Positions 1-7,590 of a stretch of DNA of 64,000 nucleotides are shown in pieces (the stretch's first letter is position 1; every line of letters starts with the position of its first letter). The DNA is taken from NCBI RefSeq assembly GCF_900106525.1, contig NZ_FNOG01000004.1, positions 351,464 to 415,463 of the forward strand, in the 5' to 3' direction. The DNA is from Lysobacter enzymogenes (GTDB lineage: Bacteria > Pseudomonadota > Gammaproteobacteria > Xanthomonadales > Xanthomonadaceae). A program made the translations under genes and the position numbers. The notes under the pieces are model-generated. The model had not been told where the DNA came from. It saw only the letters and a list, made by a program, of their open reading frames with translations, and ran no database searches.

Positions 1-67
1 AGCGGCGCGCATAGTCGGTGAGTTCGGAACGAAGTTCGGCGAGTGCGTCGGGGCGTTGCGCTGGCAT
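1..67 (-). CDS. 5' end of an unidentified gene leaving the window
   Basis: An ATG on the minus strand at 67-65 opens a frame of 22 codons without a stop to the window edge (it begins MPAQRPDALAELR). Codon use has the G/C-rich third positions typical of this genome, and the gene would be divergent from the permease at 250. No Shine-Dalgarno is obvious. Too little is visible to name a product. It could also be a chance frame, but the position head-to-head with a promoter region is plausible for a real gene start. Confidence 0.35.
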   Translation of the reverse strand, partial: MPAQRPDALAELRSELTDYARR

Positions 68-249
68 GGAGACGGGCTGGCGATTCAGGAACGGGAGTCG
101 GGATTATCGCCGCCCGGACCATGACCGTGTGCGCTTGCCGCTTATTTACACCCTGAGTTAAGGTGGCCCGCCGCCCCGTACCGGGGTCGGTCACGTCGTC
201 GCCAGAACGACGGGCACAGATCACTTCTTACGAGAGAGAGGGGAGTTCG

Positions 250-1731
250 ATGTCGAGAGGCCTGTTCATCACCAAGCCGGTGGCACCCGCCGGCCATGTG
301 GACGCCGGCGAGCCCGTAGAGGGCAGCCTCCAAGGCGAGGCAACGCTGAAACGGTCTCTGACCGCGACCCAATTGGTGATGCTGGGCATCGGCGCGGTCA
401 TCGGCGCCGGCATCTTCGTCCTGTCCGGCCACGCCGCGGCCGAACACGCCGGCCCGGCGATCGTGCTGAGCTTCGTCATCGCCGGCTTCGCCTGCGCCCT
501 GGCCGGCCTGTGCTACGCCGAGTTCTCGGCGATGCTGCCGGTGTCGGGCAGCGCCTACTCCTATTCCTATGCCACGCTCGGCGAGTTCGTCGCCTGGTTC
601 ATCGGCTGGAACCTGGTGCTGGAATACCTGTTCGCCGCGTCCACCGTCGCGGTGGGCTGGTCGGGCTACCTCAACAGCCTGCTGACCAGCTTCGGCGTCG
701 GCCTGCCCGCGTCGCTGTCGACCGCGCCGCTCAACATGGTCGACGGCGCCTTCGTCTACACCGGCGGCCTGGTCAATCTGCCGGCGGTGGCGATCGTCGC
801 CGCGCTCAGCGGCCTGTGCTACGTCGGCATCACCCAGTCGGCCTTCATCAATACGATCATCGTGGCGATCAAGGTCGTGGTCATCACCTTGTTCGTCGCG
901 TTCGCCGCCAAGTACGTCAACCCGGACAACTGGGTGCCGTTCATTCCGGAAAGCCAGGGCCCCGGCAAGTACGGCATCGACGGCGTGATCCGCGGCGCCT
1001 CGGTGGTGTTCTTCGCCTACATCGGCTTCGACGCGGTCTCCACCGCCGCCGGCGAGGCCAAGAATCCGCAGCGCGACATGCCCATCGGTATCCTCGGCTC
1101 GCTGGTGATCTGCACCGTCATCTACATCATCGTCTCCGGCGTGCTGACCGGCCTGCTGCCGTACCACATGCTGAGCACGCCCAAGCCGGTGGCGACCGCG
1201 CTGGAAGCCTATCCGGCGCTGGGCTGGCTCAAGCTGCTGGTCGAAGTCGGCGCCATCGCCGGCCTGAGCTCGGTGATCCTGGTCATGCTGATGGGCCAGC
1301 CGCGCATCTTCTATTCGATGGCCAAGGACGGGCTGCTGCCGCAGTTCTTCGCCAAGGTGCATCCGAAGTTCCAGACCCCGTACGTGGGCACGATCGTCGT
1401 CGGCGTGTTCGCCTGCATCCTGGCCGGCCTGCTGCCGATCGGCCTGCTCGGCGAGCTGGTGTCGATGGGCACCCTGCTGGCGTTCGCCACGGTCTGCGTC
1501 GGCGTGCTGATCCTGCGCAACACCCGCCCCGACCTGCCGCGTCCGTTCCGCGTGCCGCTGGCGGTCGTGGTCTGCCCGCTCGGCGCGGTGGCCTGTCTGT
1601 ACCTGTTCTGGAAGCCGTTCTCCGAGCATTGGCACCTGATGACCGGCTGGACCGCGATCGGCATGCTGATCTACTTCGGCTACGGCTACCACAACAGCAA
1701 GCTGCGCAAGGCGGCGGGCGGCAAGGCCTGA
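250..1731 (+). CDS. APC-family amino-acid permease (cationic amino-acid transporter type)
   Basis: A 493-residue inner-membrane transporter of the amino acid-polyamine-organocation superfamily, predicted to import amino acids by cation symport. Seen: an N-terminal soluble stretch of about 35 residues, then the first helix with the substrate-binding [15 protein letters not shown] signature at about residues 45-60, GLCYAEF after helix 2, and about 12 hydrophobic segments up to a short basic C-terminus. The start at 250 is preceded by a purine-rich agaggggag; an upstream in-frame ATG at 163 has no such signal and would add 29 residues unlike the family. The next gene downstream is a close paralogue. 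The substrate cannot be read from sequence; the CAT/YfnA-like subgroup is the best guess. Confidence 0.9.
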   Translation: MSRGLFITKPVAPAGHVDAGEPVEGSLQGEATLKRSLTATQLVMLGIGAVIGAGIFVLSGHAAAEHAGPAIVLSFVIAGFACALAGLCYAEFSAMLPVSGSAYSYSYATLGEFVAWFIGWNLVLEYLFAASTVAVGWSGYLNSLLTSFGVGLPASLSTAPLNMVDGAFVYTGGLVNLPAVAIVAALSGLCYVGITQSAFINTIIVAIKVVVITLFVAFAAKYVNPDNWVPFIPESQGPGKYGIDGVIRGASVVFFAYIGFDAVSTAAGEAKNPQRDMPIGILGSLVICTVIYIIVSGVLTGLLPYHMLSTPKPVATALEAYPALGWLKLLVEVGAIAGLSSVILVMLMGQPRIFYSMAKDGLLPQFFAKVHPKFQTPYVGTIVVGVFACILAGLLPIGLLGELVSMGTLLAFATVCVGVLILRNTRPDLPRPFRVPLAVVVCPLGAVACLYLFWKPFSEHWHLMTGWTAIGMLIYFGYGYHNSKLRKAAGGKA

Positions 1732-1752
1732 ATCCGGCGCATCCATGATTCG

Positions 1753-1788
1753 AGGCCGGCGGGATAACCCGCCGGCCTTTTTCCTTTT
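1753..1788 (+). terminator. Rho-independent terminator after the first permease
   Basis: A perfect 11-bp GC-rich stem (1753-1763 with 1768-1778) closes an ataa loop and is followed by a run of T broken by two C. It ends the first permease transcript, so the second permease probably has its own promoter or depends on read-through. Confidence 0.85.
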
Positions 1789-1842
1789 ACAGCGGCACGT
1801 TTCTATCGCGTCCGGCTCCATCGTCGGAGACTTCGCTTGAAG

Positions 1843-1928
1843 CCGTCATTCCCGCGAACGCGGGAATCCAGAGACTTCAGAGTCTTGCCTCGGTGAAGCC
1901 CTGGATTCCCGCGCTCGCGGGAATGACG
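1843..1928. repeat. Paired inverted REP-like element (cattcccgcg type)
   Basis: Two copies of a short palindrome, cattcccgcgaacgcgggaat at about 1847-1867 and ggattcccgcgctcgcgggaatg at about 1903-1925, face each other across about 35 bases so that the whole unit folds on itself. This is a BIME-like arrangement of a short extragenic palindrome, distinct from the tgtaggagcggc family found elsewhere in the window. Confidence 0.7.
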
Positions 1929-1977
1929 ACCGAAGGATCGCAGCGCGCGGATAGACGCAACACCAGGACGAACCACC

Positions 1978-3408
1978 ATGCTGGAACAACTCCGGGCGAC
2001 CAAACACCCGCACGCCGCCCACACCGAGGCCGAAGGGCTGAGCCTGCACCGCACCCTCGGGCCCTGGGGCCTGACCGCGCTGGGCATCGGCGCGGTGATC
2101 GGCGGCGGCATCTTCGTCATCACCGGCAAGGCCGCGGCCGAGCACGCCGGCCCGGCGATCATGCTGTCCTTCATCCTCGCCGCGATCTGCTGCACCTTCT
2201 GCGCCCTGGCCTACGCCGAGTTCGCGGCGATGGTGCCGGTCTCCGGCAGCGCCTACACCTACACCTACGCCACCCTGGGCGAGCTGGCGGCCTGGTTCAT
2301 CGGCTGGATGCTGATCCTGGAGTACGGCGTGTCCGCCTCGGCGGTGGCGGTGAGTTGGACCGGCTACTTCCTGAGTTTGTTGCAGCACTTCGACATAACG
2401 CTGCCCGCGGCGCTGACGCAGGCGCCGCTGGACGCCAAGCTGCGCCCGACCGGCGCCATCGCCAACATCCCGGCCGCGACCATCGTGCTGCTGCTGACCT
2501 GGCTGTGTTATGTGGGCATCCGCAAGTCCTCGGCCATGAACATGGCCATGGTGGTGCTCAAGTCGGGCCTGATCGTGCTGGTGATCGTGGTCGGCTGGAA
2601 GTACGTCAACCCGGAGCTGTGGACGCCCTTCATCCCCGAATCGCAGGGCCACGGCAAGTACGGCTGGGAAGGCGTGCTGCGCGGCGCCTCGATGGTGTTC
2701 TTCGCCTACATCGGCTTCGAGGCGGTGTCGGTGGCGGCGCAGGAATCGCACAAGCCGCAGAAGGACATGCCGATCGGCATGATGGCCTCGCTGGCGATCT
2801 GCACCGTGCTGTACATCGCCATGGCCGCGGTGATGACGGGCCTGGCGCCCTACTACACCCTGGGCACCGACGAGCCGGTGGTGACCGCGATCGCCGCGCA
2901 CCCGGCGCTGAACTGGCTGCGCGTGGTGGTCGAAGTCGGCGCCCTGGTCGGGCTGTCGTCGGTGGTGCTGGTGATGATCATCGGCCAGCCGCGCATCTTC
3001 ATGATCATGGCCCGCGACGGCCTGCTGCCGCCGGTGTTCACCAAGATCCATCCCAAGCACCGCACCCCGCACATCAACACCGTCATCACCGGCATCGGCA
3101 TCGCCCTGCTGGCGGCGCTGTTCCCGCTCGACATCCTCGGCGACATGACCTCGATGGGCACCCTGATCGCGTTCGCCGCGGTCTGCGCCGGCGTGCTGAT
3201 CCTGCGCCGCACCCAGCCCGACCTGCCGCGGCCGTTCCGGATCCCGTTCGCCTGGCCGATCTGCATCAGCGGCATCCTCAGCTGCCTGGTGCTGCTGTCG
3301 ACGATGAGCGCGCACAACTGGATGCTGATGGGGGTCTGGACCGGCATCGGTTTCGCGATCTACTTCGCCTACGGCTACCGCCACAGCTTCCTCGCCAAGG
3401 GCCGCTGA
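1978..3408 (+). CDS. APC-family amino-acid permease, paralogue of the preceding gene
   Basis: A 476-residue polytopic inner-membrane transporter. It matches the upstream permease along its whole length: both have [10 protein letters not shown] at helix 1, [17 protein letters not shown] or [15 protein letters not shown], the [12 protein letters not shown] stretch, and a C-terminal YFAYGYRHS or YFGYGYHNS. The differences are concentrated at the N-terminus and in the loop after helix 4. The pair looks like an old tandem duplication with specialisation. The ATG at 1978 is the only start that keeps the usual short N-terminal arm; its Shine-Dalgarno is weak. Amino-acid import is known for the family; substrate is not inferable. 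Confidence 0.9.
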   Translation: MLEQLRATKHPHAAHTEAEGLSLHRTLGPWGLTALGIGAVIGGGIFVITGKAAAEHAGPAIMLSFILAAICCTFCALAYAEFAAMVPVSGSAYTYTYATLGELAAWFIGWMLILEYGVSASAVAVSWTGYFLSLLQHFDITLPAALTQAPLDAKLRPTGAIANIPAATIVLLLTWLCYVGIRKSSAMNMAMVVLKSGLIVLVIVVGWKYVNPELWTPFIPESQGHGKYGWEGVLRGASMVFFAYIGFEAVSVAAQESHKPQKDMPIGMMASLAICTVLYIAMAAVMTGLAPYYTLGTDEPVVTAIAAHPALNWLRVVVEVGALVGLSSVVLVMIIGQPRIFMIMARDGLLPPVFTKIHPKHRTPHINTVITGIGIALLAALFPLDILGDMTSMGTLIAFAAVCAGVLILRRTQPDLPRPFRIPFAWPICISGILSCLVLLSTMSAHNWMLMGVWTGIGFAIYFAYGYRHSFLAKGR

Positions 3409-3425
3409 GCGCAGCGCTCCCCGCG

Positions 3426-3469
3426 AAGGCCGGCCCCGGGCGCCCCGGGGCCGGCCTTTCGTTTTTCTG
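3426..3469 (+). terminator. Rho-independent terminator after the second permease
   Basis: A 15-bp stem (3426-3440 with 3444-3458) with a three-base loop, followed by tttcgttttt. Confidence 0.85.
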
Positions 3470-3500
3470 GAAAAGCCTTCAGGCCTGGTGTTTCAGCGTT

Positions 3501-3585
3501 TGTGGGAGAGCCTTCAGGCCCGAGGCTCTCCGGTCGGATCGCGGCGATCTGAGACAAGAGCATCGGGCCTGAAGGCCCTCCCACA
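3501..3585. repeat. Inverted-repeat element of the tgtgggagggccttcaggcccga type
   Basis: The arm starting tgtgggagagccttcaggcccgaggct at 3501 is matched by an inverted copy ending gggcctgaaggccctcccaca at 3585. The unit of about 85 bp sits between the permease terminator and the mtn operon and looks like a second family of mobile palindromic repeats. Confidence 0.6.
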
Positions 3586-3605
3586 AGAGCGCCCTCCGGC
3601 TTGCC

Positions 3606-3626
3606 GCCATAACGCTGCGTTATGGC
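3606..3626. promoter_or_regulatory. Perfect 21-bp palindrome upstream of mtnB
   Basis: gccataacg and cgttatggc form two perfect 9-bp arms around ctg, 42 bases before the mtnB ATG. It has the size and symmetry of a dimeric repressor site and does not resemble a MetJ box. A TAAAAT at 3657-3662 lies six bases before the mtnB ATG, which has no Shine-Dalgarno, so transcription starting near the ATG (a leaderless message) is possible. The role as operator is inferred. Confidence 0.4.
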
Positions 3627-3668
3627 AAAAACGAGGCAAGCGCCACATCCGGGCGCTAAAATGGGCGC

Positions 3669-4307
3669 ATGAACAGCCCCCTGCCCTACGACCCGCAGCG
3701 CCTGGCGCATTGCGCCGGCGAGATCATCGTCAACGTGCGCGAGCTGGCCCAGCGCGGCTGGACCCCGGCCACCAGCAGCAACTTCTCGCGCCGCATCGAC
3801 GGCCAGCACGTGGCCATCACCGTCTCCGGCCGCGACAAGGGCCGGCTGACCGAAGAGGACATCATGGTCGTGGACCTGGACGGCGCCCCGGTGGCGACCA
3901 GCCACCGCCCGTCCGCCGAGACCCTGCTGCACACCCAGCTGTACAAGCGCTACCCCGAGATCGGCTGCGTCCTGCACACCCATTCGCAGACCCAGACCGT
4001 GGCCTCGCGCCTGTACTCCGGCCAGGGCCACGTGCACCTGGAAGGCTACGAGCTGCTCAAGGCCTTCGCCGGCACCACCACCCACGACACCGAGCTGGAC
4101 CTGCCGGTCTATCCCAACACCCAGGACATGCCGACCCTGGCCGCCCAGGTCGACGCCACCCTCGACCAGCAGGCGATGTGGGGCTATCTGATCGACGGCC
4201 ACGGCCTGTACGCCTGGGGCCGCGACATGGCCGAGGCCCGCCGCCACCTGGAGGCCTTCGAATTCCTGCTGGGTTGCGAACTCGAACTGCGGAGACTGCG
4301 CCGATGA
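3669..4307 (+). CDS. mtnB: Methylthioribulose-1-phosphate dehydratase
   Basis: Cytosolic zinc enzyme of the methionine salvage pathway, converting methylthioribulose-1-phosphate to the 2,3-diketo phosphate. The 212-residue protein is a class II aldolase/adducin-fold protein of normal length. Visible motifs are SNFSRR at about residue 38, VSGRDKG at about 52, SAETLLH with the catalytic-region Glu at 84, the zinc-binding HTH at residues 103-105, and the later [10 protein letters not shown]. It overlaps mtnD by an ATGA junction, and mtnC follows, which confirms the pathway assignment. No Shine-Dalgarno is visible. Confidence 0.95.
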   Translation: MNSPLPYDPQRLAHCAGEIIVNVRELAQRGWTPATSSNFSRRIDGQHVAITVSGRDKGRLTEEDIMVVDLDGAPVATSHRPSAETLLHTQLYKRYPEIGCVLHTHSQTQTVASRLYSGQGHVHLEGYELLKAFAGTTTHDTELDLPVYPNTQDMPTLAAQVDATLDQQAMWGYLIDGHGLYAWGRDMAEARRHLEAFEFLLGCELELRRLRR

Positions 4308-4861
4308 GCCGCTTGCGTATTTTTCCCCAAGACCAGCCCGACAGCCCGGCGCTGAGCACCAGCGACCAAGCCGAGATCGCGCGCGAGCTGGCCAAGATCG
4401 GCGTCGGCTTCGAACAGTGGCAGGCGGCGCAGCCGGTCAAGCCGGGCGACACGCCCGAGACGATCATGGCCGCCTACCGCGCCGACATCGAGCGCATCAC
4501 GGTCGAGCGCGGCTTCAAGACCGTCGACGTGGTCAGCATCGCCCCGGACAACCCGCAGCGCGAAGCCATGCGCAGCAAGTTCCTCGACGAGCACTACCAC
4601 AAGGAAGACGAAGTGCGTTTCTTCGTCGCCGGCTCGGGCCTGTTCACCCTGCACGTCGAACCCAACGTGTACGAGATCAAGTGCGAACAAGGCGACCTGA
4701 TCTCGGTGCCCGACAGCACCCTGCACTGGTTCGACATGGGCCCGGAGCCCAGCTTCGTCGCGATCCGCTTCTTCACCGAGCCGGACGGCTGGGTCGGTTA
4801 CTTCACCGGGACCGACATCGCCCAGCAGTTTCCGCGCTACGAGCGCGGCCAAGCGGGCTGA
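4304..4861 (+). CDS. mtnD: Acireductone dioxygenase
   Basis: Cupin-fold metalloenzyme that oxidises the acireductone of the methionine salvage pathway; with Fe it yields the ketoacid precursor of methionine, with Ni the off-pathway products. The protein has 185 residues, as expected. The metal ligands are visible as H97 and H99 in [10 protein letters not shown]103, and H141 in STLHWFD. The ATG at 4304 overlaps the mtnB stop by four bases (translational coupling); longer upstream in-frame starts would run through mtnB and are not credible. Confidence 0.95.
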   Translation: MSRLRIFPQDQPDSPALSTSDQAEIARELAKIGVGFEQWQAAQPVKPGDTPETIMAAYRADIERITVERGFKTVDVVSIAPDNPQREAMRSKFLDEHYHKEDEVRFFVAGSGLFTLHVEPNVYEIKCEQGDLISVPDSTLHWFDMGPEPSFVAIRFFTEPDGWVGYFTGTDIAQQFPRYERGQAG

Positions 4862-4867
4862 AAGCAG

Positions 4868-4996
4868 GAGATGGCGAACAGGAGATAGGAGATAGCGAAA
4901 GCCATCGCCTCGCCGTATTCGCCTTCGCTTCGCCTCCCGCTTTTCTCTATCTCCTATCTCCCATCTCCTATCTCCCATCTCCTACCGGCCATCTCC
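4868..4996 (+). repeat. Purine/pyrimidine heptamer repeats able to form a long hairpin between mtnD and mtnC
   Basis: Copies of ggagata at 4866-4895 (ggagataggagatag at 4881-4895) are followed by five tandem heptamers of the ctatctc/ccatctc type at 4947-4981. The segment 4881-4895 is perfectly complementary to 4947-4961, giving a 15-bp stem with about 51 bases in the loop, and neighbouring heptamers allow shifted pairings. The left arm resembles repeated Shine-Dalgarno sequence and the right arm repeated anti-Shine-Dalgarno. Confidence 0.65.
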
Positions 4997-5002
4997 TAGC
5001 CC

Positions 5003-5698
5003 ATGCCTATCCGCGCCATCCTCACCGACATCGAAGGCACCACCAGCAGCATTTCCTTCGTCAAGGACGTCCTGTTCCCGTATGCGCGGCGCGCCCTGCC
5101 CGGCTTCGTCGCCGCGCGAGGCAAGGAGCCGAACGTGCGCAAGTGGCTCGACGTGGTGGCGGTGGAGAACGGCGGCGCCTGCCAGGATTCGGTGATCGTC
5201 GAGGTGCTGCAGGGCTGGATCGACGAAGACCGCAAGCACACCGCGCTCAAGGCGCTGCAGGGCATGATCTGGGCCGACGGCTACAAGAGCGCGGACTTCA
5301 CCTCGCACATGTACCCGGACGCCGCGCCGGCACTGCAGCGCTGGAAGGACGCCGGCCTGCGCCTGTACGTGTACTCCTCCGGCAGCGTGCCGGCGCAGCG
5401 GCTGCTGTTCGGCCACAGCGACGCGGGCGACCTTACCGACCTGTTCTCCGGCTTCTTCGACACCGAAGTGGGCGGCAAGCGCGAGGCGGCGAGCTATCAG
5501 CGCATCCGCGAGAGCATCGGCCTGCCGGGCGAAGAGATCGCGTTCCTGTCCGACGTGGTCGAAGAACTCGACGCCGCGCGCGAAGCCGGCCTGGGCACGG
5601 TGCTGGTGGACCGGCGCGAAGACTACCCGCAACCGCGCGAAGGCGAAGCCACTCACGGCCACGTGCGGGTGGTTTCGTTCGACCAGATCGAGACCTGA
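5003..5698 (+). CDS. mtnC: Acireductone synthase (enolase-phosphatase E1)
   Basis: HAD-superfamily phosphatase that enolises and dephosphorylates 2,3-diketo-5-methylthiopentyl-1-phosphate, the step between MtnB and MtnD. The 231-residue protein shows the signature [14 protein letters not shown], with nucleophile D9 and E11, then YSSGSV (motif II) at about residue 131 and [12 protein letters not shown] (motif IV) near 190. It follows mtnD by 141 bases occupied by a structured repeat; the ATG at 5003 lacks a conventional Shine-Dalgarno, so expression may depend on that structure. Confidence 0.95.
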   Translation: MPIRAILTDIEGTTSSISFVKDVLFPYARRALPGFVAARGKEPNVRKWLDVVAVENGGACQDSVIVEVLQGWIDEDRKHTALKALQGMIWADGYKSADFTSHMYPDAAPALQRWKDAGLRLYVYSSGSVPAQRLLFGHSDAGDLTDLFSGFFDTEVGGKREAASYQRIRESIGLPGEEIAFLSDVVEELDAAREAGLGTVLVDRREDYPQPREGEATHGHVRVVSFDQIET

Positions 5699-5718
5699 TC
5701 GCCACCACATGGGCTACC

Positions 5719-5909
5719 TGTAGGAGCGGCGCAAGCCGCGACCACGAAAAGACAGCTACGCCGCAATCATCGCCGCGCGCGAAACCCGCAATCCGTGCAG
5801 GTTGAGCCTTTCGCAGGCCTCCGCAAGCTTCGTCGCAAACGCAATGTCGCAGTCGCGGCTCGCGCCGCTCCTACAGGTAGCCCATGTAGGAGCGGCGCGA
5901 GCCGCGACC
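5719..5909. repeat. Three copies of the tgtaggagcggcgcgagccgcg repeat in the gap after mtnC
   Basis: The gap 5699-6001 holds no gene. It contains one copy at 5719-5744 and an inverted pair at 5845-5876 and 5885-5909. The short spacer makes the pair a long hairpin. These are copies of the interspersed palindromic repeat present at seven places in the window, always between genes. Confidence 0.8.
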
Positions 5910-6001
5910 ACGAAAAGACGACTACGCCGCAACGATCATCGCGCCCGCATTCCGCGTTCGCCGCGCTTTGAACGGCCCGCTCCCGCAGCGAATCCGCGCG
6001 G

Positions 6002-6214
6002 CTACAACAACCGGCTCAGATTCCTGACCCGCACCTCATCGCGCTCCACACCGTGCTCGCGCGCGGCCTGGCGACGAATGCGGTCGAGCAATTCGGCCGG
6101 ATCGAAACGGCCCGGTTCGCCGGGCGCGTAATCGAGCGTGGTCTGGCCCCAGACGATGAACCGGCCGCCGACCAGGATCTCGTAGTCGGCGAAGTAGCAG
6201 TAATGCGCGTCCAT
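6002..6214 (-). CDS. Small orphan protein, 70 residues
   Basis: I do not recognise the family. The protein starts MDAHYCYFADYEILVGGRF and ends with a basic, alpha-helical stretch (LLDRIRRQAAREHGVERDEV) suggestive of a small two-part alpha/beta fold; there is no signal peptide. It begins six bases after the stop of the AroQ-like gene, so the two are probably co-transcribed and may act together. Codon use looks genuine. Alternative frames in the same stretch contain Arg/Ala-rich nonsense. Confidence 0.55.
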   Translation of the reverse strand: MDAHYCYFADYEILVGGRFIVWGQTTLDYAPGEPGRFDPAELLDRIRRQAAREHGVERDEVRVRNLSRLL

Positions 6215-6220
6215 GGCCGC

Positions 6221-6736
6221 TCAGGTGCCGACGTGGATGTCGTTGCCGCTCTCCGCACAGCCCAGGTGCTCCAGCGCGATCGACAGCGCCAGGGTGTAGC
6301 TCTGCGCCGAGTAGCCGTGGACCAGGCGCAGGCGGCGGCCGCAGTCCGGCGCCAGGCTCGGCTCCAGCGCGTTCATGTGATCGTCGTGGACTTCGATGTA
6401 CGGCACCGGCAGCTGTTGCAGCGCGCCGCGCAGTTCCGCGCTGGCCGGCAGGCAGGCGCCCGGGTCGAGCAGCAGCAGTTCGGCGTTGGCCGCGCGCATG
6501 CCGCGCAGGCATTCCACCAGCTCGCTCTCGCTGCGGCAGCTGCGCAGCGTCAGCGCCTTGCCGGCGCCGGCGGCGCGTTCGACCAGGGTGGCGCGCACTT
6601 CGCCGGCCAGCGGCGGGACCATCGAATCGACGGCCGCATCGGTGTTCGGGCCGCGCAGGATCAGGATCGACACGTTATCACTCGCTGCGCACTCGGAGCG
6701 GTGCGCCATGGATGCCACTGTAGGAACCGCGGGCAT
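6221..6736 (-). CDS. Degenerate type II dehydroquinase-like protein
   Basis: The 171-residue protein aligns by eye with class II 3-dehydroquinate dehydratase: ILILRGPN at about 24-31 matches the ILxxNGPN strand, SESELVECL matches the Asp/Ser-Glu loop, LLLDPGACLPASAELRGAL matches NPGAxxHTSxALRDA, PYIEVHDDHMNALEP matches the catalytic-His IEVHxSN, and SYTLALSIAL matches the GYxLAL end. The flexible loop that carries the catalytic Arg and Tyr in true enzymes is replaced, and the substrate-binding Asn is Asp. Catalysis of the shikimate step is therefore doubtful. The start may be 6736 or the internal ATG at 6709; neither has a clear ribosome site. The 70-residue orphan follows immediately. Confidence 0.55.
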   Translation of the reverse strand: MPAVPTVASMAHRSECAASDNVSILILRGPNTDAAVDSMVPPLAGEVRATLVERAAGAGKALTLRSCRSESELVECLRGMRAANAELLLLDPGACLPASAELRGALQQLPVPYIEVHDDHMNALEPSLAPDCGRRLRLVHGYSAQSYTLALSIALEHLGCAESGNDIHVGT

Positions 6737-6827
6737 AAAGGCGCTATGCAGCGCGCGCGGCGGGCCGTAAAACCTGCGTCAATTCTGGCGACGCCCGCGC
6801 CGTATGGACGGCGGTGCGATTGCTCCG

Positions 6828-6984
6828 TGTGGGAGCGGCGCGAGCCGCGACCGCGCCAATGGAGCGACGACGCGATTGACGATCGCGCGCGCGTGTTTGC
6901 AGCCGTGAGCCGTGGCCGCTCGCCTGCAACGAGGTTGCGACGCAGTTGAAGTTTCGCGGTCGCGGCTCGCGCCGCTCCTACAGG
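6828..6984. repeat. Inverted pair of interspersed palindromic repeats
   Basis: A tgtgggagcggcgcgagccg copy at 6828-6855 faces an inverted copy at 6953-6984. They lie between the YdeI-family gene and the AroQ-like gene, about 97 bases apart, with no gene between. Confidence 0.75.
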
Positions 6985-6996
6985 AGGCAGCCGGAG

Positions 6997-7590
6997 CTAG
7001 CGATGGATCTTTTCGCCGCGCGCGAGCATGTCGATCAGCTTGGCGATGCGCGCGGCGCGGGTGTCGGGCTTCTTCGCGGTGTGCACGCGCCACAGCACGG
7101 CGTAGCGGTTGGCACCATCCAAAGTGTCGAAGAAACGGCGCGCTTTGGCCGATTGTGCCAGCGCGGCGGCCAGGTCTTCGGGCATTTCGATGGTCTTGGC
7201 CGAAGCGTAGGCGGCCGCCCAGCGTCCGTCGGCCTTGGCCGCGTCGATCTCGCGCTGGCCGCCGGCGCGCATGCGCCCCTGCGCGATCAGCGCCTCGCAT
7301 TTGCCGATGTTGATCTGCGACCACAGGCTGCGCGCGCGCCGCGGTACGAAGCGCTGCAGGAAATAGGTCTCGTCCAGGCTGCGCTTCTGCCCGTCGATCC
7401 AGCCGTGGCACAAGGCCACCTCCAACGCCTGCGCGTAGTTCAAGGTGACCACGCCCGTGCCCTTCTTGGCGATCTTCAGCCACAGCCCGGCCTTGGCCGG
7501 CGGCGAAGTAAGCCAATGTTCGAACTCGGCCGCGTCGGCGAACGCGATCGCCGGCAGGTCGTCGGCCGGGCCGATGGGCTTGGCGGTCAT
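6997..7590 (-). CDS. YdeI/OmpD-associated family protein
   Basis: A 197-residue cytosolic protein of the YdeI family (sometimes annotated as bacteriocin-protection protein); the biochemical role of the family is not established. Seen: FADAAEFEHWL near the start, GLWLKIAKKGTG at about residue 37, EVALCHGWIDGQKRSLDE at about 58, FVPRRARSLWSQINI at about 80, and a basic C-terminus. The ATG at 7590 overlaps the end of the upstream phosphoesterase by four bases, so the two are an operon. A much longer frame extending to 8604 is an artefact inside the phosphoesterase gene. Confidence 0.85.
   Translation of the reverse strand: MTAKPIGPADDLPAIAFADAAEFEHWLTSPPAKAGLWLKIAKKGTGVVTLNYAQALEVALCHGWIDGQKRSLDETYFLQRFVPRRARSLWSQINIGKCEALIAQGRMRAGGQREIDAAKADGRWAAAYASAKTIEMPEDLAAALAQSAKARRFFDTLDGANRYAVLWRVHTAKKPDTRAARIAKLIDMLARGEKIHR

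Noticed and set aside
142-1821. Long minus-strand open frame of 559 codons opposite the first permease
   Set aside because: It is antisense to a clear transporter gene, and its composition (runs of Arg, Gln, His, Gly, Asp) is the usual artefact of a 70% GC genome. The same applies to the many other long shadow frames in the window.
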